Source of the DNA: Diadema setosum
Taxonomy: Eukaryota; Echinodermata; Echinoidea; Diadematoida; Diadematidae
Direction of reading: 5' to 3'
Assembly (NCBI RefSeq): GCF_964275005.1
Contig: NC_092685.1
Location: 16,114,203 to 16,178,202, forward strand
DNA length: 64,000 nucleotides
A program made the position numbers and the translations under genes. This document shows, piece by piece, positions 62,412 through 64,000 of this stretch. Below the pieces are notes generated by a model. It saw only the letters and a program-made list of their open reading frames with translations. It had not been told where the DNA came from and ran no database searches. The first letter of the stretch is position 1; every line of letters starts with the position of its first letter.

Positions 62412-62636
62412 TAAATGCGAGGGATCACCAAAGTGATGCAGCTTTTTGAGTATGTAACAAACGCAAACAGGAAAACTGACCAGAATCCTGATGGAATCCT
62501 ATTTTCTTTGCTCAATTTTCCACTAATAAATATCATTCATTTCTGGTCAGTTTTTCTGTTACAGTGTACATACTCAAAAAGCTGAGTTTGTTACATACTC
62601 AAAAAGCTGCATCACTTCGGTGATCCCTCGCATTTA
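62412..62636. mobile_element. 225-bp hairpin element
   Basis: TAAATGCGAGGGATCACC and AAGTGATGCAGCTTTTTGAG at the left are mirrored by CTCAAAAAGCTGCATCACTT and GGTGATCCCTCGCATTTA at the right. The right arm has an extra internal copy of GTTACATACTCAAAAAGCTG. The loop (about 62481-62535) carries AATCCTGATGGAATCC and TTTTCCACTAATAAATAT, also found in the SINE at 62781-62890. Confidence 0.8.
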
Positions 62637-62780
62637 TCCCCAAGTTGAATTATCCTTCAGGTTTATGCCAGGTTCAAGTGTGTGAGTGTGTGTCACACAC
62701 AAACACACTGCTATACACATGTAGCTTCTGACCATTCGAGCATTGAGAATTTAGGGTTTCTGGGACGAACACTGAACTAG

Positions 62781-62890
62781 GGCTTTCTATAGCTCAGTCG
62801 GTAGAGCACCGGGCTAATTCAGGAGGTCTCTGGTTCGAATCCCGATGGAATCCCATTTTCTTTGCTCAATTTTCCACTAATAAATATTTA
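62781..62890 (+). mobile_element. tRNA-derived SINE-like copy
   Basis: An A-box-like TAGCTCAGTCGG (62790-62801) and a B-box GGTTCGAATCC (62832-62842) are spaced as in a tRNA gene. The acceptor and anticodon stems do not pair, so it is not a functional tRNA. The sequence then continues into CCGATGGAATCCCATTTTC and TTTTCCACTAATAAATAT, a tail shared with the loop of the hairpin at 62412-62636. This fits a short retroposon with an internal RNA polymerase III promoter. Confidence 0.6.
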
Positions 62891-64000
62891 CTATAACTAT
62901 GATTTACAGATGTCATCATCAATCTTGGCACATCTAGATAACTCTTCAGAGAATGTGGATCCACAGTCATTTGAAAAAAAAAAAAGTCGACTTGTACATG
63001 ATACATGAGAAAGAGTGAAAATTTAAAAGCATGACTTCATATCAATAATGTTTTCACTCTTCATTGTACATCAGACTGAATTTTTTTCATGACAATTTGA
63101 CATACCGGGTAAGAATGATAAATACTACTTATACTTACAATGTAGTGTAAATTGGATTCTGCATAGAAATTCAGATTGGCAACACATACTGCACAGTATA
63201 AAGATTTGCAAGTACAACTACATGTACAAGATACAATTGGGAAAAACAACAACAAATAAACTTAATGAACTCTTTCACTTGAAAATAGTATGTATAGGAA
63301 ATAGTGCATACAGTACAGAAACATGTTGATGGGTAGATATTAGTAGCTGCCTTGTGACCAAGAGCAGCTGCAACCCTAGTAGATTTTGCGCAACTCTTTG
63401 TGTGAATTCTTGAAGTTCTGGCAATTTACCTAATGGAGGAACTACAGTATTAATGTATACTGTAAGGCTTGCAGGAACTGAGAAAAAGGGTCCCTACTTC
63501 TTTGCATCAGACACTGTACATGCATCTTCAAACTACAACTTTTGCAGCACACAAGATCCATGTGAGTCAATCCATGGCTTATTTCAGACAGTGTAATATT
63601 AAACAGGGAGGACAAATTATGACATTATCCCACTTCACTCCAAAAGTTTTGATTTTTTATACAGAAATGAGCAACCAGAAGATGATACATTCACTATTGT
63701 ACATGTACTGTTTGGTACTGAAATTATATTTATAACAGAATTTAAGAGCTCATGCTCACATCACTGTTCAGATAAATTTGACCTTTGTGCAACCTCTCTC
63801 TGGTGCCCCCTGAGGATATGTCGCAAATTAAATTGTCACTGCCTCTTCATGGGTCAAATGAAAACTTACAGGTCGTCTTTACAACTGTACATGTAAAATC
63901 CCACTATGATAACCAAATTGTGTATGTGCAATTATGAACTACTACTGAACAAAGTATTATGGGCACTCCACTGTCAGGAGCTGTGCTATAAAGATTCCGA

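Noticed and set aside
62783..62855. Possible tRNA gene
   Set aside because: A and B boxes are present, but the acceptor and anticodon stems do not pair and the 3' part is shared with a repeat; treated as a SINE.

Overview
This window looks like nuclear DNA of a marine invertebrate, most likely a deuterostome such as an echinoderm or a relative. It is AT-rich and has many introns. It is full of small inverted-repeat transposons, microsatellites and a 5'-truncated CR1/L2-type retrotransposon. Its three recognisable genes are animal genes. The species cannot be fixed from sequence alone.

Layout. Positions 1-3474 hold no recognisable gene. At 3758-4411 (minus) is the main exon of a seven-beta-strand methyltransferase that matches the CSKMT/METTL12 family (citrate synthase lysine methyltransferase). 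Between 4.5 and 13.4 kb are a ~1 kb fold-back element, two TTAA-flanked MITE families, an L2-like retrotransposon tail and one weak TIR-like candidate exon. At 13436-15174 (plus) is a two-exon gene for a 201-residue protein with a C-terminal RIIa/DPY-30-type dimerization-docking motif, resembling TEX55-like proteins. From 62225 down to 23928 (minus) lies almost all of an EML6/EML5-type gene (echinoderm microtubule-associated protein-like). I could place 34 consecutive coding exons with consistent splice phases, giving about 1,895 codons. Only about 60 N-terminal residues, including the first HELP motif, lie outside the window. The EML6 gene and the docking-domain gene are convergent, with about 7.5 kb of probable 3' UTR and intergenic sequence between them.

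Gene logic. The three genes are not an operon and need not cooperate. EML6 would be a cytoplasmic microtubule/spindle-associated scaffold of three HELP plus tandem beta-propeller modules. The docking-domain protein would be a cilium/sperm-type adaptor. CSKMT is a mitochondrial protein methyltransferase in vertebrates.

Most unusual content. The EML6 introns contain layered transposon insertions. (i) A TTAA-flanked MITE sits inside a different TTAA-flanked MITE, and an uninterrupted copy of the outer element 20 kb away supplies the empty site. (ii) A 1.86 kb pogo-like element and a 3.65 kb hAT-like element, with unrelated termini, share the same internal ~190 bp repeat in opposite orientation. 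In the hAT-like element that repeat forms an array of about 13 units. This shared core repeat is the best candidate for something undescribed.
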